Positions 34,761-45,272 are shown, counted from the stretch's first letter. The stretch is 64,000 bases of DNA from Flavobacterium faecale (GCF_003076455.1 NZ_CP020918.1:930001-994000), one strand, 5' to 3'. Numbers and translations: made by a program. The notes: generated by a model not told the origin, from the letters alone.

Positions 34761-36008
34761 ATGTGGCTTAGCAAAAAATGGTTCCTCTACTTCAGTAGTT
34801 TTATGACACTCTTTGTTTGTCACCATTCCTACGCTCAAACTACGGATCAAACAAGTAACTGCCCTATAAAAGCATTGCCTGAATATTTCTGCAAAAAAGA
34901 TACTACTTGCATCGTAGTCCCACAAAAAAATAATTTTTTCATGGTTTTACCTGTTCTATTTGTACAACCTGCAAATGGTTTGCTTTATGGCGCAATAGCA
35001 CAATACACCTTCAAAGGAAAATTACCAAGAGATAAGTATTCTTCTGCTTTTATAATGGCGACCTACACCACCAAAAAACAATTGTTGGTCGATGCCAAAA
35101 GTAATTTTTTATTAAACCACAATTCGCTATATCTATGGGGTGACTGGCGCTATTACAAATTTTCGCAATCCAATTATGGTTTAGGATCTGATAATGTTCC
35201 CTCTGGCAAAAATGACTTCACTATAGAATCTATAGCCCAACCCATGAAGTACGATTATATAAAGTTTTACCAAACTGCATCATTACTTGTAGCTCCCAAT
35301 TTATTTTTGGGCGCGGGCATCCATTTTGATGGTTATTTGAATATTGCAAGCCTACCTACTGAAGGCACTACTACTCAACAAAATTACCACAACACTTATA
35401 ATTCACAGTTCGGCTTTAACAATAATCACTATTTAGTAAAGAGTTTCAGCCTCAATTTAATTCATGATTCAAGAGACAATTTGGTCAATCCCAATCACGG
35501 CTGTTTCACCAATCTAAATTTAAAATCAAATTTAGAATTTGGTAAAAATGCCTTTTCGAGACTTATTCTATTTTCAGAATTCAAATATTATGTCCCCTTA
35601 AGCCACACCAACAAACAACACGTATTGGCATTTTGGAGTTACGGTCAGTTTTTGTTAAAAGGCCATCTACCCTATTTAGGTTTACCTGCAAATGGTGGCG
35701 ACCAAGATAGTCGCTCAGGACGCGGTTACACCCAAGGTCTATTTCGAGGACAAAATCTATACTACTTTGAAACAGAATATCGTTTCCCGTTGAGCTGTAA
35801 CCAGCTTTTGAGCGGAACTGTATTTACCAACTTTACGTCTACAAGTGACAAAGCTCGAAATATTGCTGTTTTACAATACATTCAACCAGCCTTTGGATGT
35901 GGATTAAGACTGTTAATTGATAAAACTACGCGAACCAATGTGGTAGCCTCTTATGGAGTAGGACGCCATTCTAAAAGCTTTTATGTAAACACCGGAGAAA
36001 CTTTTTGA
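34761..36008 (+). CDS. BamA/TamA-like outer-membrane beta-barrel protein
   Basis: Protein of 415 residues with a signal peptide (HHSYAQ near 26). The barrel region has the Omp85-type features HDSRDNLVNPNHG and GRGYTQGLFRGQNLYYFETEYRFPL, and the strand-rich body begins right after a short linker. No POTRA domains are present, so this is a barrel-only member of the surface-antigen family, as in patatin-free or transport-type relatives. The next gene is 42 nt downstream. The role is uncertain. Confidence 0.8.
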   Translation: MWLSKKWFLYFSSFMTLFVCHHSYAQTTDQTSNCPIKALPEYFCKKDTTCIVVPQKNNFFMVLPVLFVQPANGLLYGAIAQYTFKGKLPRDKYSSAFIMATYTTKKQLLVDAKSNFLLNHNSLYLWGDWRYYKFSQSNYGLGSDNVPSGKNDFTIESIAQPMKYDYIKFYQTASLLVAPNLFLGAGIHFDGYLNIASLPTEGTTTQQNYHNTYNSQFGFNNNHYLVKSFSLNLIHDSRDNLVNPNHGCFTNLNLKSNLEFGKNAFSRLILFSEFKYYVPLSHTNKQHVLAFWSYGQFLLKGHLPYLGLPANGGDQDSRSGRGYTQGLFRGQNLYYFETEYRFPLSCNQLLSGTVFTNFTSTSDKARNIAVLQYIQPAFGCGLRLLIDKTTRTNVVASYGVGRHSKSFYVNTGETF

Positions 36009-36050
36009 TTATTAAATTTTATTCCACTAGTTTTGAAAAAAATTGAGAGA

Positions 36051-37193
36051 ATGAAATCATTTGATGTAGCCATTATAGGCAGTGGACCTGCGGGTGCTTC
36101 GGCAGCCTTTGAATTATCAAAATCAGGAATTTCTACCGTTATTATCGAAAAAGAAATTTTACCCAGGTACAAAACCTGTGGTGGCGGATTTGTTTTTAGA
36201 GGGTTAAAAAACATGCCTTTTGATATCTCATCTGTAATCGAAAAGCAGTTTTATTCTATCGATACCTATTTTTCAAACAAACAATCCCATCTTACCACCG
36301 CACGTGACCAACCGATCATCACAATGATCATGCGCGACAGTTTTGACAACTTAATTGTAGAAAAGGCCAAAGAAAACGGTGTGACTTTGTTGCAAGATCA
36401 CAAAGTAGAAAGCATCACATTTGGCGAAAACCAAATTTTACATACCAACCAAGGTCCAATTCAAGCCAAATTTATCATTGCTGCAGACGGCGCTTTGAGT
36501 CCGATTGCAAAAATGACGGGCTGGGTAGAAACGAGACTCATCATTCCGGCTCTGGAATACGAAGTAGAAGTTCCCGCCGCCGATTTTGAACGACTGTCTC
36601 AAAATGTTCGTTTCGACATTGATGCAATACCGTATGGTTATGGCTGGTGTTTCCCAAAAAAGAATCACCTCTCTATTGGGGTTGCTGTTATGATTAAAAG
36701 CAATAAAAAAATCAATTTAAAAGAATATTACGCGACCTATTTAAAAACCTTGGGAATTACCGAAATCATTAGTGAATCGGCTCATGGTTTTGTGATTCCG
36801 GTGGCACCAAGAACAGATAATTTTGTTCGAAAAAATGTATTTCTAGTCGGTGACTCAGCAGGATTGGCTGATCCTTTGGTAGCCGAAGGAATTTCGAATG
36901 CAATTTTGAGCGGTGTTCAAGCAGCACAAGCTATCGCTGAAGCAGCATTAGACCCTGAAAAAGCAGCGGCGCTTTACCATGCAAAATTGGAGGCTACCAT
37001 CTTGCCCGAAATACGCACTGGAGCAAAACTATCGCATTACTTTTATAATCAAAAAACCTTTAGAGATTTGGTCTTAAAAAAATACGGTCAAAAAGTCGCT
37101 GAAGCCATGACCGATTTATTTATGGGCGAAAGAACCTATCCAAGCGATTACAAAGCAAGTATTGCAAAGAAAATTAAAGGTGCAATCTTTTAA
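36051..37193 (+). CDS. Geranylgeranyl reductase family FAD-dependent oxidoreductase
   Basis: The start is set at the ATG at 36051 (a TTG at 36033 would add six residues). Protein of 380 residues: FAD loop GSGPAGASAA (10-19), RYKTCGGGF near 45, and LVGDSAGLADPLVAEGISNA near 270, the signatures of the GGR/NAD(P)-FAD monooxygenase-type family. Such enzymes reduce polyprenyl chains or act on quinone or lipid precursors. The window shows no isoprenoid partner genes. Confidence 0.88.
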   Translation: MKSFDVAIIGSGPAGASAAFELSKSGISTVIIEKEILPRYKTCGGGFVFRGLKNMPFDISSVIEKQFYSIDTYFSNKQSHLTTARDQPIITMIMRDSFDNLIVEKAKENGVTLLQDHKVESITFGENQILHTNQGPIQAKFIIAADGALSPIAKMTGWVETRLIIPALEYEVEVPAADFERLSQNVRFDIDAIPYGYGWCFPKKNHLSIGVAVMIKSNKKINLKEYYATYLKTLGITEIISESAHGFVIPVAPRTDNFVRKNVFLVGDSAGLADPLVAEGISNAILSGVQAAQAIAEAALDPEKAAALYHAKLEATILPEIRTGAKLSHYFYNQKTFRDLVLKKYGQKVAEAMTDLFMGERTYPSDYKASIAKKIKGAIF

Positions 37194-37223
37194 TGATTAA
37201 AGCATAAAAAGCAATTTAGTTTG

Positions 37224-37231
37224 TAACTTTG
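37224..37231 (+). promoter_or_regulatory. -7 box for the lipoprotein-mfd pair
   Basis: TAACTTTG, 20 nt upstream of the lipoprotein ATG. No TTG is present at the expected -33 position. Confidence 0.4.
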
Positions 37232-37251
37232 TACTTCTTTTTAAACCCATT

Positions 37252-37851
37252 ATGAAAAAAATTCTCTCTTGTTTACTAGGTCTTGTTGTCTTACTTTTTT
37301 CATGTAAAGACGACAATCAACAACGACTTGCCGAAAACAAAAAAGAAGCAGCCAAGAAAGAAATTATTTTTTCACAAATAGAAAAAGGATGGATTTTCTA
37401 CGACAGTCCAATCAATGAAACCGCAGAGGAATCTGAAAAAACATGGAATGAATTTCGAATGTTTTTGACTGAATTATCCAAAAAGCCAAAGAAATCTATT
37501 GAAGCCTTTCAACAAAGAGCAAGTGCCATTTCAAAGGCCGCAATGAATTTGAACAACAATATTCCGATTGCTTTTGACCAACCACAAATCAAAAGTCGTA
37601 TTTCTGTGGTTATTACCAAAGTTCGAATGATGGATTTGTACATTCACTTAGACAATATTCCGGCCAAAAAAGTCGTTGTTTTAATTAGCGAAATCAACCG
37701 AGAATTGGCTACCCTTCAAAGAGAAATGGACAAAACAGTCGAAAAAAGTAAAATCCCTGTTGAAGAAGGCGAAGCCGACCTAAAACAAATGTTAGACAAT
37801 ACCAGAGCCATCCCGACTACTGGCCCAACTAATGTAATCACCATTGAGTAA
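37252..37851 (+). CDS. Lipoprotein, function unknown
   Basis: Protein of 199 residues with lipobox LLFSC (C18) after a hydrophobic signal, then a charged linker and a helical body (ISKAAMNLNNNIPIAFDQ, VVLISEINRELATLQ). No recognised domain. Its stop overlaps the mfd start by 8 nt, so the two are translationally coupled, an odd pairing of an envelope protein with a repair factor. Confidence 0.8.
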   Translation: MKKILSCLLGLVVLLFSCKDDNQQRLAENKKEAAKKEIIFSQIEKGWIFYDSPINETAEESEKTWNEFRMFLTELSKKPKKSIEAFQQRASAISKAAMNLNNNIPIAFDQPQIKSRISVVITKVRMMDLYIHLDNIPAKKVVVLISEINRELATLQREMDKTVEKSKIPVEEGEADLKQMLDNTRAIPTTGPTNVITIE

Positions 37852-40800
37852 AGCAGCACTATATAAAACATACGATAATTTGCCCAAAACGGTGCAAATT
37901 GCCAAACTATTGCAAGATAAAAAAGAACTAAAAATGCATCTCAAGGGATTGCTAGGTTCTTCTATTTCATTCACAATTCAGTCAATTTTCAAAAAAACAG
38001 CCCTCCCCTTTTTACTTGTTTTAGAGAACAAAGAGGAAGCTGCTTATTTCTTGAATGACTTAGAGCAAATGGTCGGTGAACCCGATGTATTGTTTTACCC
38101 AGCATCTTATCGCCGTCCGTACCAAGTAGACGAGACTGACAACGCCAATGTTTTGTTACGTGCAGAGGTGCTTAACCGCATTAATTCGCGCAAAAAACCC
38201 GCAATTGTAGTCACCTACCCCGAGGCATTGTTCGAAAAAGTGGTCACTCGTAAAGATTTAGACAAAAACACATTAAAAGTTAGCGTAGGCGATAAAATTT
38301 CGATCGATTTTATCAACGAAGTCTTATTCGAATATGAATTTAAAAGAGTGGATTTTATTACCGAACCCGGAGAATTTTCGGTTCGTGGTGGTATTGTCGA
38401 TGTTTTTTCATTTTCGAATGATAATCCGTATCGAATCGAATTTTTTGGAAACGAAGTGGATAGCATGCGTACCTTCGATGTAGCCACACAACTTTCGATA
38501 GAAAAACAAACTAAAATCACGATCATTCCTAATGTTGAAAATAAGGTTTTTCAAGAAAACAGAGAATCATTTTTAGATTATATTTCAGAGAAAACCGTTT
38601 TAATTCTTCAAAACACAGAAGGATTTTTATCACAACTTGACAAGCAGTTTGCCAAAGCCGAAGAAGCTTTCGCAAAATTAAATACCGAAATCAAGCGCGC
38701 TGCACCCGAGCAATTGTTCTTGAACCAACCCGAATTTATTAAACGTGCTTTGGATTTTTCGATTGTAGAATTAGCTTCGAAACCTGTTTTTAAGGCCACC
38801 GAAAAATTCGAATTTCATATTCAGCCGCAACCGTCTTTCAATAAGCAATTTGATTTGTTGCTGAATAATTTGAGTGAAAATCATTTTAATGGTTTGACTA
38901 ATTATTTATTTTGTTCGAATGACAATCAGGCAAAACGATTCCACGACATCTTCGAGACTTTGGATGAAAGCAATTCTGAGAACATTCGAAAACAATACAA
39001 TACAGTGGTTTTACCATTGTACCAAGGTTTTATTGATACCGAAAACCAAATTGCTTGCTATACTGACCACCAGATTTTTGAGCGTTACCATAAATTCAAC
39101 CTCAAAAGTGGCTATTCGAAAAAGCAAAACATTACTTTAAAAGAGCTTACCGCCTTAACCGTTGGGGATTATGTAACACACATTGACCACGGAATTGGAA
39201 GGTTTGGTGGTTTGCAAAAAATACAAGTAGAGGGGAAAACCCAAGAAACTATCAAACTTGTCTATGCTGATAATGACATTGTGTATGTGAGCATTCACTC
39301 GCTACACAAAGTGTCAAAATATACTGGAAAAGACGGAACGCCACCAAAAATTTATAAGTTAGGCTCGAATGCCTGGAAAGTTTTAAAACAAAAAACCAAA
39401 GCCAGAGTCAAGCATGTAGCCTTCAATTTGATTCAGCTATACGCCAAAAGACGTTTGGACAAAGGCTTTGCTTTTGCTCCAGACAGCTATTTGCAAAACG
39501 AATTGGAAAGTTCGTTTATCTACGAAGATACACCCGACCAATACAAATCGACTCAAGAAGTCAAAGCCGACATGGAAAGCGATCGCCCGATGGACCGATT
39601 GGTTTGTGGTGATGTAGGTTTTGGAAAAACGGAGGTAGCGATTCGCGCCGCTTTCAAAGCGGTGGACAATAGCAAACAAGTCGCTATATTGGTGCCGACC
39701 ACTATTTTGGCCTACCAACATTACCGAACATTCACCGAGCGATTGAAAGATATGCCCGTGAGTGTGGGTTATTTAAACCGTTTTAGAACTGCCAAACAAA
39801 AAGCAGAAACCCTGAAGCAATTGGCCGAAGGCAAACTAGATATCGTTATTGGAACCCACCAATTGGTGAACAAAAATGTCGTTTTCAAAGATTTAGGTTT
39901 ATTGATTGTGGATGAGGAGCAAAAATTTGGTGTGAATGTCAAAGACAAACTCAAAACCATTGCCGCTAATATCGATACTTTGACCTTGACGGCAACGCCG
40001 ATCCCGAGAACCTTACAATTCTCTTTGATGGCAGCCCGAGATTTATCGGTTATTACGACACCTCCACCCAATCGTTATCCTATTGAAACTAATGTTGTCG
40101 GTTTTAGCGAAGAAACAATTCGAGACGCGATTTCGTATGAGATTCAGCGCAACGGACAGGTATTTTTCATTAACAATAGAATCGAAAATATTAAAGAAAT
40201 AGCTGGTATGATTCAGCGACTCGTTCCTAATGCCCGCGTGGGTATTGGTCACGGTCAAATGGATGGTAAAAAATTAGAAGAATTAATGTTGGCCTTCATG
40301 AACGGGGAATTCGACGTTTTGGTAGCAACAACAATTATTGAAAGTGGTTTGGATGTACCCAATGCCAATACCATTTTCATCAACAACGCTAACAATTTCG
40401 GACTCTCAGACTTGCACCAAATGCGTGGTCGTGTGGGACGTAGCAACAAAAAAGCCTTTTGTTATTTCATCTGTCCTCCTTACTCCGCCATGACCGACGA
40501 TGCCAGAAAACGTATTCAAGCATTAGAGCAGTTCAATGAACTTGGAAGCGGGTTTAATATTGCCATGAAGGATTTGGAGATTCGTGGTGCTGGAGATTTA
40601 TTGGGTGGTGAACAAAGCGGATTTATCAACGAAATTGGATTCGACACCTATCAAAAAATCTTGAACGAAGCCATTGATGAGTTAAAGGAAAATGAATTCA
40701 AAGATTTGTATCCAGAAGACAACGATATTGAGACGAAAGAATATGTCAAAGACATTCAAATAGACACCGATTTTGAGCTTTTATTCTCAGATGAATACAT

Positions 40801-41212
40801 CAACAACGTTTCGGAGCGATATAGCTTGTACAACGAGCTAGGCGCAGTTAAAAACGAAGAAGAACTAATGGTCTTCCAAAACAAACTGACGGATCGTTTT
40901 GGTCCAATGCCACCACGTGCAAAAGCATTGATGAACAGCATCCGTATTAAATGGATTGCTAGCGGTATTGGTATCGAAAAACTGGTAATGAAAAAAGGTA
41001 AAATGATTTGCTATTTTGTTTCTGATCAACAATCTGACTTTTACCAAACCAATCGTTTTAGAGATATTTTACAGTTTGTACAAAAAAATACCGGTATTTG
41101 TAAAATGAAAGAGAAACAAACTCCTGCCGGTTTGCGCTTGCTCTTGACTTTCGACAATGCCAAAACTACTCGAAACGCATTGGAGTTAATGGAAAAATTG
41201 GGTGGAAAATAA
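37844..41212 (+). CDS. mfd: Transcription-repair coupling factor Mfd
   Basis: Protein of 1122 residues that frees RNA polymerase stalled at lesions and recruits UvrA. Domains in order: UvrB-like N-terminal region (1-350), RNAP-interaction domain starting at TVGDYVTHIDHGIGRFGGL (about 438), SF2 helicase motor with GDVGFGKTEVA (about 587) and DEEQ (about 688), then the TRG-type and C-terminal UvrA-binding domain. The start is TTG overlapping the stop of the lipoprotein gene; MSKAALYKTYDNLPKT matches the usual N-terminus of flavobacterial Mfd, so this start is preferred. Confidence 0.97.
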   Translation: MSKAALYKTYDNLPKTVQIAKLLQDKKELKMHLKGLLGSSISFTIQSIFKKTALPFLLVLENKEEAAYFLNDLEQMVGEPDVLFYPASYRRPYQVDETDNANVLLRAEVLNRINSRKKPAIVVTYPEALFEKVVTRKDLDKNTLKVSVGDKISIDFINEVLFEYEFKRVDFITEPGEFSVRGGIVDVFSFSNDNPYRIEFFGNEVDSMRTFDVATQLSIEKQTKITIIPNVENKVFQENRESFLDYISEKTVLILQNTEGFLSQLDKQFAKAEEAFAKLNTEIKRAAPEQLFLNQPEFIKRALDFSIVELASKPVFKATEKFEFHIQPQPSFNKQFDLLLNNLSENHFNGLTNYLFCSNDNQAKRFHDIFETLDESNSENIRKQYNTVVLPLYQGFIDTENQIACYTDHQIFERYHKFNLKSGYSKKQNITLKELTALTVGDYVTHIDHGIGRFGGLQKIQVEGKTQETIKLVYADNDIVYVSIHSLHKVSKYTGKDGTPPKIYKLGSNAWKVLKQKTKARVKHVAFNLIQLYAKRRLDKGFAFAPDSYLQNELESSFIYEDTPDQYKSTQEVKADMESDRPMDRLVCGDVGFGKTEVAIRAAFKAVDNSKQVAILVPTTILAYQHYRTFTERLKDMPVSVGYLNRFRTAKQKAETLKQLAEGKLDIVIGTHQLVNKNVVFKDLGLLIVDEEQKFGVNVKDKLKTIAANIDTLTLTATPIPRTLQFSLMAARDLSVITTPPPNRYPIETNVVGFSEETIRDAISYEIQRNGQVFFINNRIENIKEIAGMIQRLVPNARVGIGHGQMDGKKLEELMLAFMNGEFDVLVATTIIESGLDVPNANTIFINNANNFGLSDLHQMRGRVGRSNKKAFCYFICPPYSAMTDDARKRIQALEQFNELGSGFNIAMKDLEIRGAGDLLGGEQSGFINEIGFDTYQKILNEAIDELKENEFKDLYPEDNDIETKEYVKDIQIDTDFELLFSDEYINNVSERYSLYNELGAVKNEEELMVFQNKLTDRFGPMPPRAKALMNSIRIKWIASGIGIEKLVMKKGKMICYFVSDQQSDFYQTNRFRDILQFVQKNTGICKMKEKQTPAGLRLLLTFDNAKTTRNALELMEKLGGK

Positions 41213-41550
41213 GGTTGAAAATAAGGTTGAAAAAAATCAAAGTTCAAAAATCAATTGCAAAAGTCAATTTTAAAAAATTAAAATCTTGCTTCTTTGAGTA
41301 TGCTATGTTGAATTCATTTTGAGAGCTATAGAAACTTCTTTTCTATATTCCCCCGAGATTTGTTGATTATTTAATGAAATTCAAAAATCAGGTTGAAAAA
41401 TCAAATTTGGGTAAGGAAACTTTATGAATTCCAGATTTTGCGTTAGGGATGGTCCCAAAACCTCCAAACAGCATCGCTTTGCTATTTTTTAAAGCAAAAC
41501 ATACAGCGCATACCCAATTAGAGTACCGAAATCATTAATTTAGCGAAACA

Positions 41551-41588
41551 AAAAAGCTTCCGCGACAAAATTGTTACGGAAGCTTTTT
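41551..41588. terminator. Bidirectional terminator between mfd and the EnvC-like gene
   Basis: Stem AAAAAGCTTCCG (41551-41562) / CGGAAGCTTTTT (41577-41588), with T-runs on both strands. The rest of the 396-nt gap 41213-41608 has a 12-bp tandem duplication (AATAAGGTTGAA) at the mfd stop and nothing else recognised. Confidence 0.88.
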
Positions 41589-41608
41589 TTATACTTAAAA
41601 CAATGTTT

Positions 41609-42976
41609 TTACATGTTTGACAACCATCCTTGAGGATTGGTATAGGTTGTATTTTGCAATAATAAGAACTTTATCACGGTTTTACCCGTTTCTCCACTTG
41701 TTCTCACACGACCCAAACTTTGTTTGATATTTACTTTGTCTCCTTTACTAACCGAAACTGAACTCAAGTTTTGGTAGACTGTGAAGTAATCTCCATGCTG
41801 AATCATTACGGCTTTGTTCACCGGTGACAAGATCATTACACTAGCAACTTCTCCACCAAATACGGCTCTTGCATTAGCGCCTTCTTCGGTTGTGATTTCG
41901 ACACCACTGTTATGAATCACCAAAGTATTGTAAATTGGGTGTGCTTGATCTCCGTAGCCTAAAGAGACAAATCCTTTTTCTACTGGCCAAGGCAACTTTC
42001 CTCTATTGGCTCTAAAGTTATCTGCAATCAGTTTAGATTCTGGTGTAAGTTCAATTCTAGAAGACGAAACTTCTGCACGAGGTGGTGCTGGTTCTTTTTT
42101 GACTTCTTCTTCAGCTGCAGCAACAGCTTTTTTGATTCCTCTATTTGATTTTCCAGCAGCAGCAGCGGCGGCAGCAGCTTTTTCGGCAGCAGCGGCAGCA
42201 CGTGCAGCAGCAGCGGCTCTTGCTTTTTCGGCAGCGGCTTTTCTATTGGCTTCGGCAATTGCCTCACGAATCAATCGATCGATTTGACGGTCAATGTTTT
42301 TGGACTCACTTTGTTTTTTTCGAATATCAGAAACGATGCGGTTTTTATCTTTTTTGATTTCGTTTACCAATTTTTCTTGCTCTACTCGTTCTTTTTCAAG
42401 TGATATACGCTCTTTTTTGTTTTCTTCTAATAAACGTATTTTTGCTGCTTTTTGCTCTTGCAACTTTTTGTTAATAGATACTAACTCGAGTGATTTCCCC
42501 TTAATTTCTTCACCTTGCTCTTTTCTAAAGTTGGTATATTGTTTTAAATATTGCACTCTTTTGAAAGCTTGTAAAAAGTTCTCAGACGAAAGGATAAACA
42601 TCGCGCGACTTTGCTCGGAACGACTCTTATAAGATTGCACAATTTTCTTGGCGTAATCTTCTTTTAAAACGTTTAACTCTCTATTTAACTCGTTTATTTT
42701 TAATTGATTGCGATACATATCATCACCCAACAATTTGGTTTGTTTGGTTGTAGTATTGATCAAAGTCTCCTTTAGCTTGATTTTGTTTTTTTGAATCAAG
42801 TACACGGTCATTGCTGACTTTTCTTTGGATTTGATTCCTTTCAACATGTTCTCATTGTCCCTAATTTCTCGTTGAATTTGGGCTTTGCGTTGCTCTAACT
42901 TTTCTTGTTGAGTAGATTGACTCCAGAGAACAGAAGTCATGCAAATAAAAACTAGGCTTAGAATAAACTTTGGCAT
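41609..42976 (-). CDS. EnvC-like murein hydrolase activator with degenerate LytM domain
   Basis: Protein of 455 residues: signal peptide (about 1-19), long coiled coil (about 20-245), an Ala-rich segment (about 240-285) coded by GCN repeats, and a C-terminal M23/LytM-like domain (about 345-455). Zinc ligands are changed: HNSGVEI instead of HxxxD, YQNLS instead of the HxH, and KFLLLQN in place of the last His. This fits EnvC-type activators that switch on amidases at the division site without being peptidases themselves. The next gene upstream is 25 nt away. Confidence 0.85.
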   Translation of the reverse strand: MPKFILSLVFICMTSVLWSQSTQQEKLEQRKAQIQREIRDNENMLKGIKSKEKSAMTVYLIQKNKIKLKETLINTTTKQTKLLGDDMYRNQLKINELNRELNVLKEDYAKKIVQSYKSRSEQSRAMFILSSENFLQAFKRVQYLKQYTNFRKEQGEEIKGKSLELVSINKKLQEQKAAKIRLLEENKKERISLEKERVEQEKLVNEIKKDKNRIVSDIRKKQSESKNIDRQIDRLIREAIAEANRKAAAEKARAAAAARAAAAAEKAAAAAAAAGKSNRGIKKAVAAAEEEVKKEPAPPRAEVSSSRIELTPESKLIADNFRANRGKLPWPVEKGFVSLGYGDQAHPIYNTLVIHNSGVEITTEEGANARAVFGGEVASVMILSPVNKAVMIQHGDYFTVYQNLSSVSVSKGDKVNIKQSLGRVRTSGETGKTVIKFLLLQNTTYTNPQGWLSNM

Positions 42977-43001
42977 GTTGACAATATATTTTTGTGCAAA
43001 T

Positions 43002-43805
43002 TTAATTAATTAAAATTCTTTTGTACCCATTTGGCACACTATATGGAAAAGAAAGTTCATCGCTGAAGTTTACATCGGTGTATTCTAGGTTAATTTCTGT
43101 TTTTCCTTTCTCCTGACTTGCATTAATATACAGTTGCAACGGCATTATTTTAGTATCAAAATTTTTATAATTGCCGTAATTCATTTCGATTTTTCGCCCT
43201 TTGTCAGATTGGACAACTTCTTGCTTTCTAACTTTGAAATTTTCTGCGTCAATGTAAAACGTTTTTTGAGTAGTATTATTGGCTTTATCTTCCAATTTAT
43301 ACGATTGCTCTTCTTGTGTTTGGGTGTATTTACCTTTTCTTAAATCGTCTAAAGCTTCACCCATCAACATGTTCTGTACTTTGTCATAATCTAAGTCGGT
43401 TCCTAGCCATTGGCTTAACCCACTAAAATCACCTTCAAAATAGGTTCCTTTTATTTTTTCGTAATAACTAACTTTTTCAGGCGTAATCAAGGCTTTGGCC
43501 ATGGTAATTCCTAGAAAACGAACACTAACCAAAATTTGCTTGTCTTTTTGAATTCGGATCTCGGCAGTTACATTTTGCGTTTGTTTTCCGTTGTCAAAAC
43601 GAACATTAGATTTGATGTACACGGCCGAAAAATCGGTTTTGTTGTCGTAATGTTTGCTAATTATAGAACTAGACTTCATTTCTTTAACCGCCTCTGTCGA
43701 GGTGTTTTGAATCAATGACTTCTTTGATTTACAAGAAACTACTAGCAAACTAGTAGCCAGCACGCCAATCATGAAACTTCTATTTACTATGGATTTAATC
43801 TTCAT
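43002..43805 (-). CDS. DUF4292 lipoprotein
   Basis: Protein of 267 residues with lipobox (LLVVSC, C25), then a LolA-like beta-rich domain: VRFDNGKQTQNVTAEIRIQKDKQI and VRFLGITMAKALITPEK, typical of DUF4292. It probably faces the periplasm and may handle lipids or lipoproteins. It is in a tight unit with the TPR protein (9 nt) and the EnvC-like gene (25 nt), suggesting a common envelope role. Confidence 0.85.
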   Translation of the reverse strand: MKIKSIVNRSFMIGVLATSLLVVSCKSKKSLIQNTSTEAVKEMKSSSIISKHYDNKTDFSAVYIKSNVRFDNGKQTQNVTAEIRIQKDKQILVSVRFLGITMAKALITPEKVSYYEKIKGTYFEGDFSGLSQWLGTDLDYDKVQNMLMGEALDDLRKGKYTQTQEEQSYKLEDKANNTTQKTFYIDAENFKVRKQEVVQSDKGRKIEMNYGNYKNFDTKIMPLQLYINASQEKGKTEINLEYTDVNFSDELSFPYSVPNGYKRILIN

Positions 43806-43814
43806 TTTTGTTTT

Positions 43815-45161
43815 TTATTTTTTTAATAACTGATTTGCTTTCGAAAAATACAATTCCTTCTTAGCCATATCTCCAAGCCCATTGTAGGCTTCTCCAAGCT
43901 GGATATTGAAATTGATTTCTAAAGCTTTGTCCTCAACTACAAAATCCATACCCATTTCAAGGAACTCTTTTGCTTTTTTAAATTGCCCCAACTGATTATT
44001 TCCTAATCCCGAAAAATAATAGAATTGTGGTTGGTTGGGAAATAAATCAATCAAATCAGTGGCTTTTTTTGCTACTTTGTCAAACTGCTTCGTGTCTGTG
44101 TAGGCTTGCAGTAGCAGTAAATTGGTTTCTACGCCAACGCTTTCGCTCTTTTGATTGGCAATTTCATAAAATTGTATGGCTTTGTCGTATTGTTGTTTGC
44201 TATGGTAAAATTTACCCAACTCTTGCGCTACGTTTATGTCGGAATCGTTATCAAAATACCCAACGGCTTTTTCTAAATCTGCTGCATATTGTGGATTTAT
44301 ATTCACAAAAAGCAGAAATTCATTAAGAATACGATGTTTTATTTTCGAATCAATTTTACTGCTTTCCAGCACAAGATTCATTGCTTTGACCGCCTTATCA
44401 CCATCTTTATTTTCTAAATGGTATTTGAACAGACTTACCTGCGCCCATACAGAACTTGGTATTTCTTTCTCCAACTCTTTTGCTGTTTGAAGCACTTTTT
44501 CTATATCATTATTTTTCGAATACAAATAAATCAATGATACATAGTTAGATTCCTCTTTTGGCGCTTTTTTAATTTGTTGTAGCAAGTTTTCAATCTCAGA
44601 ACTTTGGTATTTACCTTGAGAAAGAATCTGAATTTTGTAGGCTTCACGTCGATCCGATTTCCCTACCGTTTCATTTAACTCATTGATTAAAGCCAACGCT
44701 TTATCAAACTGCGATGTATTCATGTACAATGAGGTCAAATCTTCTTTGAACTTGGCATCAAATGGGATTAATTTGTTGATGGTCATAATGCCGCCAACAA
44801 AATCTTTGGTAGCGTAATTGACATCATAAATACCTACGAGAAACCATTTGTTAGTAGGGTCAATCTCATTTGCTTTTTCGAAAGAAGTAATGGCGTTATT
44901 ATAGTTTTTTTGAGCTAAATAATTTTTACCTAATTCGAAATGGACTGTAGCATTTTGTGGCTCTAACTTTAAGCACTTTTCTAGCGAAACAATTGCTTTG
45001 TCATAATTCTCAATTCCTTTTTGTTTTAAGGCTTCAAAAAAATAGTCTTGAAATTTATCTTTATCAGTGGGTTTGTACTCGCCCGTATCTTGCGCATACA
45101 CGAGTGTTGCGTTGCATAGCAACACAGCAAACCAACATACCAAAATAGATTTATACCTCAT
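43815..45161 (-). CDS. Exported TPR protein
   Basis: Protein of 448 residues with a signal peptide (VYAQ near 24) and at least eight TPR-type helical repeats, clearest at NATVHFELGKNYLAQKNYNN, GKFYHSKQQYDKAIQFYE and INFNIQLGEAYNGLGDM. It is a scaffold in the periplasm. It heads the TPR-DUF4292-EnvC unit, 111 nt after the nucleotidyltransferase gene. Confidence 0.88.
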   Translation of the reverse strand: MRYKSILVCWFAVLLCNATLVYAQDTGEYKPTDKDKFQDYFFEALKQKGIENYDKAIVSLEKCLKLEPQNATVHFELGKNYLAQKNYNNAITSFEKANEIDPTNKWFLVGIYDVNYATKDFVGGIMTINKLIPFDAKFKEDLTSLYMNTSQFDKALALINELNETVGKSDRREAYKIQILSQGKYQSSEIENLLQQIKKAPKEESNYVSLIYLYSKNNDIEKVLQTAKELEKEIPSSVWAQVSLFKYHLENKDGDKAVKAMNLVLESSKIDSKIKHRILNEFLLFVNINPQYAADLEKAVGYFDNDSDINVAQELGKFYHSKQQYDKAIQFYEIANQKSESVGVETNLLLLQAYTDTKQFDKVAKKATDLIDLFPNQPQFYYFSGLGNNQLGQFKKAKEFLEMGMDFVVEDKALEINFNIQLGEAYNGLGDMAKKELYFSKANQLLKK

Positions 45162-45272
45162 TTAAAACTACCTTTTATCGTTAAAAAACAAAATTCAGAA
45201 AGAAAAACCATAAAACAACTAACTGATTATATTTTTCTTCCTGAACTGTAGTACTATTTTTTTTTTCGAAAA

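Noticed and set aside
37844..37851. mfd starting at a later ATG
   Set aside because: The TTG start gives the usual N-terminal sequence of flavobacterial Mfd and the overlap fits translational coupling.
42006..42287. Ala/Ser-rich plus-strand frame inside the EnvC-like gene
   Set aside because: It is the shadow of the GCN repeat on the opposite strand.
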